Source: Microbacterium psychrotolerans | GTDB lineage: Bacteria > Actinomycetota > Actinomycetes > Actinomycetales > Microbacteriaceae | Direction of reading: 5' to 3' | DNA length: 64,000 bases | NCBI RefSeq assembly: GCF_031085295.1 | Contig: NZ_JAVFWO010000001.1 | Coordinates: forward strand, 458,400-522,399 | Shown: one piece after another, positions 19,394-28,329 of the stretch | Layout of the letters: the number at the start of each line of letters is the position of its first letter | Position numbering within the stretch: position 1 is the stretch's first letter | Notes under the pieces: model-generated | What the model was told of the DNA's origin: nothing | Database searches by the model: none | The model's input: only the letters and a program-made list of their open reading frames with translations | Translations under genes and position numbers: made by a program

Positions 19394-19714
19394 GTGACCG
19401 ACACCGATGCGCAGACCATCGTGACCCGCAACGACGAAGACCGCCGATACGAGGTGCACGTCGACGGCGTGCTCGCGGGGTTCACCGTGTTCCGCGCCGA
19501 CGCCCGCGGACGCCTGCACTTCCCGCACACCGAGGTCGACCCCGCCCTCCGCGGGCGCGGCCTCGCGCAGACGGTCGTACGCGAGGCGATGGCTGATGCC
19601 GCGCGCCGCGGCGAGACCGTCGTGCCGCATTGCCCCGTGGTGGCGAAGTACCTGCGCGAGCACGAGGTGCCCGGGCTCACCGTCGAGTGGCCCGACCAGC
19701 CGCACCCCGAGTGA
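19394..19714 (+). CDS. Minimal GNAT-like N-acetyltransferase (NATD1/YjdJ type)
   Basis: A 106-residue compact acetyltransferase with the family core YEVHVDGVLAGFTVF, the acetyl-CoA loop DPALRGRGLAQTVVREAM and the end CPVVAKYLREH. These proteins lack the N-terminal part of full GNAT enzymes. The substrate is unknown. The GTG start follows GGAAGGA, and its stop overlaps the next start (GTGA), so it is probably co-translated with the pirin gene. Confidence 0.88.
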   Translation: MTDTDAQTIVTRNDEDRRYEVHVDGVLAGFTVFRADARGRLHFPHTEVDPALRGRGLAQTVVREAMADAARRGETVVPHCPVVAKYLREHEVPGLTVEWPDQPHPE

Positions 19715-20721
19715 CCGGTGGCCTCGACGTGACCCGGTTGGACGCCGACGCGGCCATCGCCACCGAATCCGCGGTGGAATGCGCCGGCCCGCGCACACTG
19801 CTGCTCGAGACGCGCGAGGTGCCCCTCGGCGGCGTGCGCGCCATGTCGGTGCACCGCTCCCTTCCACAGCGCGACCTGCCGCTCGTCGGAGCCTGGTGCT
19901 TCCTGGACCGCTTCGGCCCGCAGCAGACGCGCATGCGCGTCGAACCGCACCCGCACATCGGCCTGCAGACCGTGACCTGGCCGTACCTCGGCGAGGTGCG
20001 GCATCGCGACTCCGTGGGCAGCGACGTCGTGGTGCGTCGCGGCGCGCTCAACCTCATGACGAGCGGCGCGGGGATCTCGCACTCCGAGTACTCCGTGGGA
20101 ACGGATGCCGCACCACTGGACGCCCTGCAGCTCTGGGTCGCGCTGCCCGAGGCACGGCGGCACGGGGCTCCCGCCTTCGAGCAGCACGCGGTGCTTCCCG
20201 AGCTGGAGCTGACCGCCACGGCAGGGACGCCGGGGACCGCGACCGTGGTGCTCGGCGAACTCGGCGGTGTGGCCTCCCCTGCGACCGTCTACACGCCGAT
20301 CGTCGGCGCCGAGCTGCGGATTCCCGCCGGCTCGGCGGTCCGCGTGCCGTTGAACCGCGACTGGGAGCACGCCCTCGTCGTCGTGTCCGGCGACGCCCAG
20401 GTGGCCGGTGAGGAAGGCGCCGAGGACACGGTCGCCGTCGACACGGCCCACCTGCTGTACCTCGGCATCCACCGCGACGAGGTCGTGATCTCGAGCCCTG
20501 CCGGAGCGATCCTGTTCCTGCTCGGCGGCGAGCCGTTCGAGGACGACGTCGTCATGTGGTGGAACTTCGTCGGTCGCACGCACGAAGAGATCGTCGAGGC
20601 GCGCGAGGCGTGGGAGTCGGGAACGGAGCGCTTCGGCCACGTGATCGACCACGGCGATGAACGGATCCCCGCCCCGCCGATGCCCGCCGTCCGGCTCACC
20701 CGCCGCCGCCGCCGGCTCTAG
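19711..20721 (+). CDS. Pirin family protein
   Basis: A 336-residue bicupin. The N-terminal cupin has the metal-binding pattern of pirins: PHPHIGLQTVTW, then HRDSVGSD and ISHSEYS, while the second cupin is degenerate. Pirins are non-haem iron proteins; some act as quercetinases and others as redox-sensing co-regulators. The GTG at 19711 overlaps the preceding stop; a second GTG at 19729 with GGTGG upstream is an equally good start. It is the second gene of a two-gene unit ended by a strong hairpin. Confidence 0.88.
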   Translation: MTGGLDVTRLDADAAIATESAVECAGPRTLLLETREVPLGGVRAMSVHRSLPQRDLPLVGAWCFLDRFGPQQTRMRVEPHPHIGLQTVTWPYLGEVRHRDSVGSDVVVRRGALNLMTSGAGISHSEYSVGTDAAPLDALQLWVALPEARRHGAPAFEQHAVLPELELTATAGTPGTATVVLGELGGVASPATVYTPIVGAELRIPAGSAVRVPLNRDWEHALVVVSGDAQVAGEEGAEDTVAVDTAHLLYLGIHRDEVVISSPAGAILFLLGGEPFEDDVVMWWNFVGRTHEEIVEAREAWESGTERFGHVIDHGDERIPAPPMPAVRLTRRRRRL

Positions 20722-20736
20722 GAGCTGTCACCGATA

Positions 20737-20768
20737 CGAAGAGGCGCCCGGGCCGAAGCCCGGGCGCC
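20737..20768. terminator. Strong bidirectional terminator
   Basis: A 14-bp perfect stem (20737-20750 with 20755-20768) with a CGAA tetraloop lies between the convergent pirin and subtilase genes. It is one of the strongest hairpins in the window. Confidence 0.85.
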
Positions 20769-20786
20769 TCTCGTGTGCGGGAACGG

Positions 20787-23700
20787 TTACGGGACGTCGA
20801 CCGAGACGACGGTGCGCACCTGCGAGTCGCCGTAGCGCACGACGCCCAGGTAGCTGCCCGCCTCGAGGCCCGACCACGACAGGTTGTACGTCGTGGGCGT
20901 GGCCTGCTGCGCGTCGATCACCGCGGGCTCCGCAGTGAACGACCCGACGCCGTCGGCGCCGACGAGGGCGCTCGTCGCGGTCCACGTGAACGGCGCGGTG
21001 AACGCGTACACGTCCGCAGTGATCAGGTACCAGCCGGCGGTCGGCTGCGCGATCTGGACGGCCTCGTCGGCCGAGCCGGTCGCGGACTGCCACGCCTGGT
21101 AGTACCGGTGATCCGTCTCGCTGACCACGCGGTAGACCGCGAGGTCGAGGTCGCTGCCCGTGTCGTCCGACGAGTCGAGCTCGAACCGCGCGAGCTCGGT
21201 GCCGGCGGCCACTTGCACGAGCACCTCGGTCGTGCCGTCCGTGGCAGCGCCGGTGGTCTCGTCACCGTCGATGAGCACGTTCTCCTTCGCGAGGCCGAAC
21301 AGGTTCAGCGGCAGCTCTCCGGTGTAGCCCGGCGTGATCGTGACGTCGACGTCGCCGTCGGCACCCTCACCCGAGATCGCGGTCGGCGCGTCCGCCGTCA
21401 CGGGGAACACCGCGATCGGCGAGCGCACCTCCGTGTCGGCGCCGGTCCACGTGAGGAAGCCGGTCGCCCACTCCTCGACGGGGGCCGTCGCGTTCGTGAA
21501 CTCGATCGTGAACGTCTGCGTCTTTCCCGCCTCGATCGTGAACGAGGAGGGCGTGACGACCGCGTCGACACCGGGCACATCGACCGATGCGGTGTACGTG
21601 CCGGCCGCGGCAGCCGTCACCGTGCGGGTGATCGTCTGGTTTCCGGCCAGCGCGCCCACGCCGATCGAGGCGATGTTGAGGTCGCTCGGGTCGGTCGGGT
21701 CGACATCCTCCCAGTAGTCGGCGCCGAGGGCGCCCTCGATGTACGACTGCCAGTCCGCCGCACCGTTGAGGTACAGCAGGCCGGGGTTGAAGTACTTGGT
21801 CGGGTCGACGTGGCCCGCGCCCTGGACGAACGGGTCGGTGACCGGCTCGTTCTCGGCGTCGACGAGGTCGTACGCGGTCGTCATGAGCGCGGACTTGACC
21901 TCGGCCGGCGTCGCCTTCGGGTACTTCCCGAGGTACAGCGCACCGAGACCGGCGACGTGGGGCGACGACATCGACGTGCCCGACATGAAGCCGAACGTCG
22001 GCGCCGAGCCCTTGGCGTTGTTCGTCGCGGCGAGGATCGCCACACCCGGGGCCGAGACGTCGGGCTTGATGACGTCGCTGCCGTCGGCGAGCATCGGTCC
22101 GCGGCTCGAGAAGCCCGCGATCTGCGGCGTCGGCGTCGCGACGCCGGTGACGTTGTCGCCGACGAGGGTCACGGTCGCCGCCGGGTTGCCCTTGACGTAC
22201 GCCAGCAGGGCGTCGCGGTACTGCGCGTCGATGTGAACGGTGGGCACCGAGTGGAAGTCGTTGTCGAGCGAGCCCGGCGTGACGTTCACCAGCACCATGC
22301 CGATGCCACCCGCCTCGCCCACGGCCTGCGACTTCTCGACACGGGCGTTGGTACCGCGATCGCAGACGACGATCTTTCCGGCGACCTTGGCCGGGTCGAG
22401 CGTGCCCAGGAAGCAGAGCGCGGCCTCGTTCGGAGCCGCGCCCGCGAGCGCGGCCTCACCCGCGTAGACGACGTTGCCCGAGACCTTGCCCTCGGGCTGC
22501 GAGAACACCGTGACGGAGGCGCCGACGGCCTGCTGGCCGTTCCACTGCACCGTTCCCTCGTAGGTGGGGATGGTGGATGCGGCGACCGTCGTGTACCACG
22601 GCGATGCGTGGTCGGCCGTGGCGGCGTCGGGGCCGTCGTTTCCGGCGCTCACCGAGACGAACACGCCCGCGGCGGCGGCGTTGAGGAACGCGATGTCGTC
22701 GGCCTGCAGCACGCTCGTGGCGGAGCCGCCACCGATCGAGTAGTTGATGACGTCGACGCCGTCGGCGACGGCGGCGTTGATCGCGGCGAGGAGGTCGCTG
22801 CCGGCGCAGATGTCGTCGTCGGTCGAGAGCGGGTCGGGTCCGCCATAGCAGGCCTTGTACGCGGCGACCTTGGCGGCCGGAGCGACACCCGAGATCTTGC
22901 CGAAGTCGATGCCCTCGACGGAGGCCGAGACGCCGAAGTTGCCGGCGGCGGTGCTCGCGGTGTGCGAGCCGTGGCCCTCGAGGTCACGCGGCGACGCGTA
23001 ATCGGTCTTGAACGAGAAGCCTGCGGCGGCCGCACCGGTGTTGAAGTAGCGCGCGCCGATCAGCTTGGTGCTGTAGTCCTGCTTGCTCCACTGCTCGCCG
23101 GCCACACGCTGCGAGACGAATGTGCCCCCGTCGGACTTCTTGTAGACGATGTTCTCGCCGACCAGGTAGGGCTCGCTGCCCGCCTTGGTGCTGAGCTTGC
23201 TGCCCGCGAAGGCCGGGTTCTCGGGCGAGATGCCGGTGTCGACGACGCCGACGACGATGCCCTTGCCGGCACCCGCCGTGCCGCCGAGGCTGTCCCAGAC
23301 CCCGCCGGTGCCGTCGGCGACGGAGCCCAGGCCGAGGAACTCGGTCGAGGGGACCGCGGCGGTCGGGTGGTAGATCTCATCGGGGAAGACCCCGAGCACG
23401 TTCTTGTCGCCCTGCAGCTTGCCGACCTGGTCGGCGCTGAGGTCGGCGCTGAAGCCGTTCAGCACCACCTGGTACGTGGTGGCCGGCGTCACGCCGTTCT
23501 CAGCGGCGAAGTCGGCCTGCTCCTTCTTGAGGTGCGCGACGTACTTCTGCGAGTTCGCCGAGCTGGCGTCGAGCTGGTTGCCCTTGCCCGGCTTGGTGGG
23601 GGCGATGCCGCTGACACCGCCGTCGTACGTGGCGAGAGGCGCATCCTTCAGGAGGACGATGTAGTGGCCGCCGGCTGCTTCCACCGGAACGGGTGCTGTC

Positions 23701-23798
23701 ACCTCCCCGGGTACGGCGCCGAAACTTGCTGTGGCAGTGCCCGTGAACAGTGCGGCGAGTGTGACGACCGCGGCTGCTCTCACGGAGGATCGACCCAT
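20787..23798 (-). CDS. Secreted S8 (subtilisin-like) serine peptidase with PA domain
   Basis: A 1003-residue exported protease. A signal peptide (about 1-28) is followed by an inhibitor I9-like propeptide (HYIVLLKDAP to GVFPDEIYHP). The catalytic domain carries Asp187 (VVDTGI), His276 (GHGSHTA) and Ser609 (SGTSMSSPH). A protease-associated domain is inserted between His and Ser (about 420-560, AALCFLGTLDPAKVAGKIVVCDRG). C-terminal fibronectin/bacterial pre-peptidase-like beta domains end at VSVDVP with no cell-wall sorting signal. The ATG at 23798 has GGAGG 6 bases upstream. The layout matches cucumisin-type subtilases of actinobacteria, presumably for extracellular protein degradation. Confidence 0.93.
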   Translation of the reverse strand: MGRSSVRAAAVVTLAALFTGTATASFGAVPGEVTAPVPVEAAGGHYIVLLKDAPLATYDGGVSGIAPTKPGKGNQLDASSANSQKYVAHLKKEQADFAAENGVTPATTYQVVLNGFSADLSADQVGKLQGDKNVLGVFPDEIYHPTAAVPSTEFLGLGSVADGTGGVWDSLGGTAGAGKGIVVGVVDTGISPENPAFAGSKLSTKAGSEPYLVGENIVYKKSDGGTFVSQRVAGEQWSKQDYSTKLIGARYFNTGAAAAGFSFKTDYASPRDLEGHGSHTASTAAGNFGVSASVEGIDFGKISGVAPAAKVAAYKACYGGPDPLSTDDDICAGSDLLAAINAAVADGVDVINYSIGGGSATSVLQADDIAFLNAAAAGVFVSVSAGNDGPDAATADHASPWYTTVAASTIPTYEGTVQWNGQQAVGASVTVFSQPEGKVSGNVVYAGEAALAGAAPNEAALCFLGTLDPAKVAGKIVVCDRGTNARVEKSQAVGEAGGIGMVLVNVTPGSLDNDFHSVPTVHIDAQYRDALLAYVKGNPAATVTLVGDNVTGVATPTPQIAGFSSRGPMLADGSDVIKPDVSAPGVAILAATNNAKGSAPTFGFMSGTSMSSPHVAGLGALYLGKYPKATPAEVKSALMTTAYDLVDAENEPVTDPFVQGAGHVDPTKYFNPGLLYLNGAADWQSYIEGALGADYWEDVDPTDPSDLNIASIGVGALAGNQTITRTVTAAAAGTYTASVDVPGVDAVVTPSSFTIEAGKTQTFTIEFTNATAPVEEWATGFLTWTGADTEVRSPIAVFPVTADAPTAISGEGADGDVDVTITPGYTGELPLNLFGLAKENVLIDGDETTGAATDGTTEVLVQVAAGTELARFELDSSDDTGSDLDLAVYRVVSETDHRYYQAWQSATGSADEAVQIAQPTAGWYLITADVYAFTAPFTWTATSALVGADGVGSFTAEPAVIDAQQATPTTYNLSWSGLEAGSYLGVVRYGDSQVRTVVSVDVP

Positions 23799-23936
23799 GT
23801 GTGGCCTCCAGTTTGTTGTGGGGAGTGCTGCGCCACATCGTCGGGGCGCAGCGATCTCCAACGTAACTGTCAGGAGAATCCCAGTAAATGAGAGGTCAGT
23901 GAGAAACGCGACGCCGCGTCCCAGTACCCTGGGCAG

Positions 23937-24488
23937 GTGGCTGACCGGACCCGGATTTCAACGAGCGTTCTGCTCACCTGCGCCGCCATCGGCGTCGCGA
24001 CCGGTGTTCTGCAGGCGGGTGCGGGCGCGATCAGCGGCTTCGTCTCGGCGGGTGCTCCGATCCTCTACGGACTGGTGCTCGGTGTGCACGTCCTGCCCGG
24101 CGTCGTCGCGCAGGAGCTGCTGAGGCGCCCGTGGGTCGCTCTCATCACGCATCTCGTGGCGGCGCTCGTGGCCAGCGCCGTGGTGCCGTTGTGGATCGGC
24201 CGCTACATCGGCACCGCCCTCCTGATCGGCGGACTGCAGGAGATCATCGCGGCGACCTCCCGCTACAAGCGGTGGGAACCCTGGCGCTTCTTCCTGTCGG
24301 CGGTGATCGTCGGCGCCGTCATCGCCGTGGCCATCTGGTTCGCCGCCGATGTGGCTCGCTTTCCGCTGTGGGGTCAGATCGTCTACGTCGCGCTGTTCAT
24401 CGTCGGTCCGGTGGCGTGGACGGCCGTGGGTCTCGCGATCGGCAATGCGCTCCGCCGCGCAGGTGTCGCCCGTCGCAGCCGCGGCTGA
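23937..24488 (+). CDS. ECF transporter substrate-binding (S) component, YkoE-like
   Basis: A 183-residue membrane protein with five to six hydrophobic helices. It starts TSVLLTCAAIGVATGVLQAGAGA and ends VGLAIGNALRRAGVARRSRG. The opening SVLLTCAAIGVATG, closely repeated in the protein at 28326, marks both as paralogous S components of the YkoE type. Such proteins bind the substrate and dock on the shared energizing module encoded downstream. The true substrate is unknown: YkoE relatives are linked to thiamine precursors, but the context here suggests iron. The GTG start has only a weak ribosome site. A DtxR-like box lies after this gene, so it may have a separate promoter. Confidence 0.75.
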   Translation: MADRTRISTSVLLTCAAIGVATGVLQAGAGAISGFVSAGAPILYGLVLGVHVLPGVVAQELLRRPWVALITHLVAALVASAVVPLWIGRYIGTALLIGGLQEIIAATSRYKRWEPWRFFLSAVIVGAVIAVAIWFAADVARFPLWGQIVYVALFIVGPVAWTAVGLAIGNALRRAGVARRSRG

Positions 24489-24542
24489 GGCATCCGTCTC
24501 GCTCCCCGCGGTTGTTTCGCGGAAGAGTAAGGCACGGGTAAG

Positions 24543-24561
24543 TTAGGGAAGGCTAAGTTTC
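24543..24561 (+). promoter_or_regulatory. DtxR/IdeR-like iron box
   Basis: TTAGGGAAGGCTAAGTTTC matches 13 of 19 positions of the DtxR/IdeR consensus TTAGGTTAGGCTAACCTAA, including the core TTAGG and AGGCTAA. It lies 14 bp before the ATPase start, in the 86-bp gap after the first S gene, where iron-dependent repression would control the ATPase, T, SIP and second S genes. Confidence 0.55.
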
Positions 24562-24574
24562 CCTCGACGATCGG

Positions 24575-26521
24575 ATGCCCGTGTCCTCTGCCGTGCCGCT
24601 GCTGCGGGTGCGCGAGCTCGGCATCACCCATGAGGGAGAGACCACACCGGCTCCGTCATCCGTCTCCTTCGACATCGCCCCCGGCGAGGTGGTGCTGCTG
24701 CTCGGCCCGAGCGGATCCGGCAAGTCGACCCTGACGCTCGCGCTCAACGGCCTGCTGCCGCAGGCGGTGCCCGCCGACGTCACCGGTTCGATCGAGGTCG
24801 ACGGCCTCGATACCCGGAGCACGCCCGTCGCCGAGCTCAGCACGCGGGTCGGGATGGTCTTCCAGGATCCCGACGCGCAGCTGGTGACCGGCACCGTCTT
24901 CGACGAGGTGGCCTTCGGCCCCGAGAATCTGCGGATGCCGGTCGCCGAGGTGCTCGCCCGCGCGGAGGACGCGCTGCGGCGCGTCGGACTCTGGGAACGG
25001 CGTTCGGAGAACCCCGACCGCCTGTCGGGCGGCGGGCGCCAGCGCCTCGCGATCGCCTGCGCCCTCGCGATGGGATCGCCGCTCCTCGTCTTGGACGAGC
25101 CCACGGCGAACCTCGACCCGGCGGGGATCGAGGAGGTCTACGCGGCACTGGCTGAGCTGGTCTCGGCGGGCGACCGCGCCATCCTGCTGGTGGAGCACAA
25201 CCTCGACGCGGCGATCGGCTTCGTCGATCGCGTCGTCGTGCTCGACCACGACGGTCGCCTGGCCGCCGACGGCACGGTCGACGAGGTGCTGCGGGGGCGC
25301 GCAGAGGACCTGCACGACATGGGCGTGTGGCTGCCGGTGTCGACGCTCGCCGCGCTGCGGCTGCGCCGCGCGGGCTTCGCCCTCGACCCGCTCCCACTGA
25401 CCCCCGACGAGCTCCGGTCGGCCCTCGACGCCGAGGACGCGCCGGTCAGCGACGCGACGCGTCCACAAGCCAGGCTGAATGCCCCTGCGCCGGCCCGGCA
25501 CGCCCTCACGCCCGGTGTCGCGGCGGAATCGCGAACGGTGCCGACGGCGGATGCCGCCCCGGCGGCCGCTCCGCTCATCACGGTTCGGGGCCTCAGGCTC
25601 CGCCGCGGCCGCAGCGAGGTGCTGCACGACATCGACCTCGATGTGCCACGCGGCGCGTTCGTCGCGGTGGTGGGGGCCAACGGCGCGGGCAAGACGAGCC
25701 TCATCCAGGCACTCGCCGGCGTCATCTCCCCACCGAAGAGCACGGTGGACGTCGACGGACTCGACATCGGCCGCGCAGACGCGCGCACGCTGAGCACGCG
25801 CATCGGTTTCGTGTTCCAGAACCCCGAGCACCAGTTCATCGCGCACACGGTGTTCGACGAGATCGCCCATGGCCTCCGCCGTCAGCACCTTCCGGACGAC
25901 GAGGTGCGCCGGCGCACTCTCGAGCTGCTCGAGCGGTTCGGGCTCTCCGCCAAGGCCGACAGCCACCCGTTCCTGCTGTCGGGCGGGCAGAAGCGACGAC
26001 TGTCGGTCGGCACCGCGCTGGTGGCGGGCGCGCCGGTCCTCGTGCTCGACGAGCCGACGTTCGGCCAGGACCGCGCCCGCGCCGACGAGCTGCTGTCGCT
26101 GCTGTCGGAGCTCAACGCCGAGGGCACCACGGTCGTCGTGGTGACCCACGACATGCAGCTCGTGACGGACTACGCCGACCGCACCGTCGTGCTGGCCGAC
26201 GGCCGAGTGCTGGCGCACGGGGCGACCGCCGAGATCTTCGCGAACGACGCCCTCGTCGCGCGGGCGGGGCTTCGCCCGCCGCCGCTTCGCCGTGCGCTGC
26301 GGGGTCTGCAGCGGCATCCTGAACTGTCCCGGCTCAGCCGCCTCGCAGACCTTCCCGGCGCGGACCTCGCCCCCACCGCCGTCCCCGGTGCACCCCTGGC
26401 GGCGACCTGGCCGGCCGGCGCATCCGACGCGCCGAGCGCGCCCCTCGACGCCGCGCCGGCGACGCCACCGGCGCCCGCACCCGCCGGGACCGCCCCGCGC
26501 GCCTCGGGAGGTGCGGCATGA
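24575..26521 (+). CDS. ECF transporter energizing ATPase, two ABC domains fused (EcfA/A'-like)
   Basis: The 648-residue protein contains two ABC ATPase domains. Domain 1 has Walker A GPSGSGKST (about 44-52), Q-loop FQDPDAQLVTGTV, signature LSGGGRQR and VLDEPTANLDP. Domain 2 has Walker A GANGAGKTS (about 366-374), Q-loop FQNPEHQFIAHTV, LSGGQKRR and VLDEPTFGQD. The Q-helix forms are typical of ECF/CbiO ATPases. A Pro/Ala-rich linker joins the domains, and the C-terminal 70 residues are Ala/Pro-rich and probably disordered. Domain 1 has Gly for Gln in LSGGQ. The stop overlaps the T-component start (ATGA). Confidence 0.92.
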   Translation: MPVSSAVPLLRVRELGITHEGETTPAPSSVSFDIAPGEVVLLLGPSGSGKSTLTLALNGLLPQAVPADVTGSIEVDGLDTRSTPVAELSTRVGMVFQDPDAQLVTGTVFDEVAFGPENLRMPVAEVLARAEDALRRVGLWERRSENPDRLSGGGRQRLAIACALAMGSPLLVLDEPTANLDPAGIEEVYAALAELVSAGDRAILLVEHNLDAAIGFVDRVVVLDHDGRLAADGTVDEVLRGRAEDLHDMGVWLPVSTLAALRLRRAGFALDPLPLTPDELRSALDAEDAPVSDATRPQARLNAPAPARHALTPGVAAESRTVPTADAAPAAAPLITVRGLRLRRGRSEVLHDIDLDVPRGAFVAVVGANGAGKTSLIQALAGVISPPKSTVDVDGLDIGRADARTLSTRIGFVFQNPEHQFIAHTVFDEIAHGLRRQHLPDDEVRRRTLELLERFGLSAKADSHPFLLSGGQKRRLSVGTALVAGAPVLVLDEPTFGQDRARADELLSLLSELNAEGTTVVVVTHDMQLVTDYADRTVVLADGRVLAHGATAEIFANDALVARAGLRPPPLRRALRGLQRHPELSRLSRLADLPGADLAPTAVPGAPLAATWPAGASDAPSAPLDAAPATPPAPAPAGTAPRASGGAA

Positions 26522-27369
26522 CCGACACCGGCCCGCTCACGGCCGCGACGGCCACGCACTCCTCTGTGGACGCGTACGCGCCGCGCGTCCAGGCATCAGC
26601 CGTCCGCTTCCTGTACGGGCTCAACCCGCTGGCGAAGCTGGCCGCGCCGCTTCCGGCCATGGCGCTGCTGGTGTTCGTCCGCGATGCCGCCACCCCCGCC
26701 GCCTTCCTTCTGCTGGCGTATGCGGTGCTGCTGATCGGCGTCGCCTTCACGAGGCGGCTCGCCGCGGTGCTCTTCGTGCTGCTGCCCGTCAGCGCTCTCG
26801 TGATCGGCTTCGGGTTCGCGCTGTGGACCGACCCCTCGCGCGTGGACCAGTCCGTGGTGGTCTGGCAGCTCGGCGGCTGGACGATGTACGGCGGTGCGTT
26901 CGCGGTGGGCGCCGCCACCGGGTTGCGCCTGTCTGCCATCGTCGCGCTGACCCTCATCGCCGGGCTGTCGACGACGGGTCCCGACCTCGTGCGGGCGACG
27001 GTGCAGCAGCTGCGCGTTCCCTACCGCATCGGGTACACGGCGCTGGCTGCGTTCCGCTTCGTGCCCAGATTCGGCCACGAGCTGGACGTCATCCGCCAGG
27101 CGCACCGCGTGCGCGGCGCCCACGGCGGCCGTGGCCCCTTCGCGGCTGCCGCGCGGTGGTTCGGGTACGTCGTCCCGCTCATGGCCGGCGCCATCCGTCA
27201 TGCCGAACGCGTCGCCCTCGCGATGGACGCCCGCGCGTTCGGCGCGCACCCCGACCGCACCGAGCGACACATCGTGCCGTGGCGCGGGCGCGACACCGTC
27301 TTCGTCATCGCCTTCTGGGCGGTGTCGGCCATGCTCTTCGTCGCCTTCTTCCCCTGGGGCCTGTCGTGA
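26518..27369 (+). CDS. ECF transporter T component (EcfT/CbiQ family)
   Basis: A 283-residue membrane scaffold that couples ATP hydrolysis to the S component. It starts with a hydrophilic tail, then RFLYGLNPLAKLAAPLPAMALLVF and several helices. The two cytoplasmic coupling motifs with the Ala-Arg-Gly type signature are visible as RQAHRVRGAHGG and AMDARAFGA, at the usual spacing. The start overlaps the ATPase stop, so the two are translationally coupled. The 3' end abuts an 18-bp tandem repeat before the reductase gene. Confidence 0.92.
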   Translation: MTDTGPLTAATATHSSVDAYAPRVQASAVRFLYGLNPLAKLAAPLPAMALLVFVRDAATPAAFLLLAYAVLLIGVAFTRRLAAVLFVLLPVSALVIGFGFALWTDPSRVDQSVVVWQLGGWTMYGGAFAVGAATGLRLSAIVALTLIAGLSTTGPDLVRATVQQLRVPYRIGYTALAAFRFVPRFGHELDVIRQAHRVRGAHGGRGPFAAAARWFGYVVPLMAGAIRHAERVALAMDARAFGAHPDRTERHIVPWRGRDTVFVIAFWAVSAMLFVAFFPWGLS

Positions 27370-27452
27370 CGCCCGCCGTCCTCGACACCCCTGCCGTCCT
27401 CGACACCCCTGCCGTCCTCGACACCCCTGCCGTCCTCACCAAGGAGCACTGA
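27366..27452 (+). CDS. Possible 28-codon coupling peptide over a tandem repeat
   Basis: A GTG overlapping the T-component stop (GTGA) opens a 28-codon frame that reads the repeat as PAVLDT units and ends one base before the reductase ATG. This arrangement could carry ribosomes from the T gene to the reductase gene. No homology is recognised, and the frame may simply be an open stretch of repeat. Confidence 0.25.
   Translation: MTPAVLDTPAVLDTPAVLDTPAVLTKEH
27375..27437 (+). repeat. 18-bp tandem repeat, 3.5 copies
   Basis: The unit GCCGTCCTCGACACCCCT occurs at 27375, 27393 and 27411 with no mismatches, then a 9-base partial copy. It fills the gap between the T-component and reductase genes. 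Exact identity implies recent slippage or duplication, so copy number may vary between strains. Confidence 0.95.
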
Positions 27453-27453
27453 C

Positions 27454-28329
27454 ATGGCACCGGTCCCCCGACTCGTCAAGCCCGACACCCAGGGCCTCGT
27501 GCACCTGCAGGTGCTGCGCACCGAGCGCCTCGCGCCGCACTGGCTGCGCGTCACGCTCGGCGGAGCAGAGATCGACAGGTTCCGCCCGATGGGCTACGAC
27601 CAGTGGTTCCGGCTCTTCCTGCCCCTCGGCGGCGACGAGGGGCTGGAGCGCCTCCCCGCGAAGGCGAACAAGATGTTCGGGTACCTCAAGTACCTCCGCA
27701 TCCCCGACGGCGTGCGACCGGTCATGCGCAACTACACGGTGCGGGCATACCGCCCCGCGACGGCCGACACGGGCGCCGAGATCGATGTCGACTTCGTGCT
27801 CCACGGCTCCGCCGCCGAGGGCACGGCCGGGCCGGCGTCGCGCTGGGCGGAGTCCTGCCATGCGGGCGAGAGCGTCGTGATCATCGACGAGGGCCTCACC
27901 TTCAACCCCGATCGCGGCACCGACAGGGTCGTGCTCGTCGCCGATGAGACCGGACTGCCCGCCGTCGCCGGCATCTGCGCCTCACTGCCCGCGCACGCGA
28001 CGGGGCTCGCGATCGTCGAGGTGCCCTCGGCCGAGGACGCGCTGGAGTTTCCCCACCCCGTCGGGATCACGGTGCGCTGGATCGTGCGCGATCGCGATGC
28101 CACGCCGGGCACGCTCGCGTTGCAGGTGCTCCGCGACGCCGCCCTTCCGGACGCCGCCTTCCACGCGTACGTCGTGGGCGAGCAGGCCCTCGCGACCGAG
28201 GGCCGCCGTCACCTCGTCGGCGAGCGCGGCGTCTCGAAGGATCACGTGAGCTTCTGCGGCTACTGGCGCGTCGGCGTCGCATCACCCGCTCCGAAGTCTC
28301 AGCGCGTCACGGCGGAGGCCCACTCGTGA
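27454..28329 (+). CDS. Siderophore-interacting protein (FAD/NAD(P)H ferric reductase)
   Basis: A 291-residue SIP-family flavoreductase. The FAD-binding signature RNYTVRAYRP (about 92-101), the linker segment DFVLHG, the phosphate loop SRWAESCHAGESV and the terminal FCGYWRVG are all present. SIP proteins reduce ferric siderophore complexes in the cytoplasm and release iron. AAGGAG lies 8 bases before the ATG. The stop overlaps the start of the second S gene (GTGA), placing a ferric reductase inside an ECF importer operon, which points to an iron chelate or another redox-active cofactor as cargo. Confidence 0.92.
   Translation: MAPVPRLVKPDTQGLVHLQVLRTERLAPHWLRVTLGGAEIDRFRPMGYDQWFRLFLPLGGDEGLERLPAKANKMFGYLKYLRIPDGVRPVMRNYTVRAYRPATADTGAEIDVDFVLHGSAAEGTAGPASRWAESCHAGESVVIIDEGLTFNPDRGTDRVVLVADETGLPAVAGICASLPAHATGLAIVEVPSAEDALEFPHPVGITVRWIVRDRDATPGTLALQVLRDAALPDAAFHAYVVGEQALATEGRRHLVGERGVSKDHVSFCGYWRVGVASPAPKSQRVTAEAHS

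Noticed and set aside
20775..23891. 1038-codon plus-strand frame opposite the subtilase gene
   Set aside because: It is the antisense shadow of a protein with a full Asp/His/Ser triad and signal peptide; no domain is visible in the shadow.
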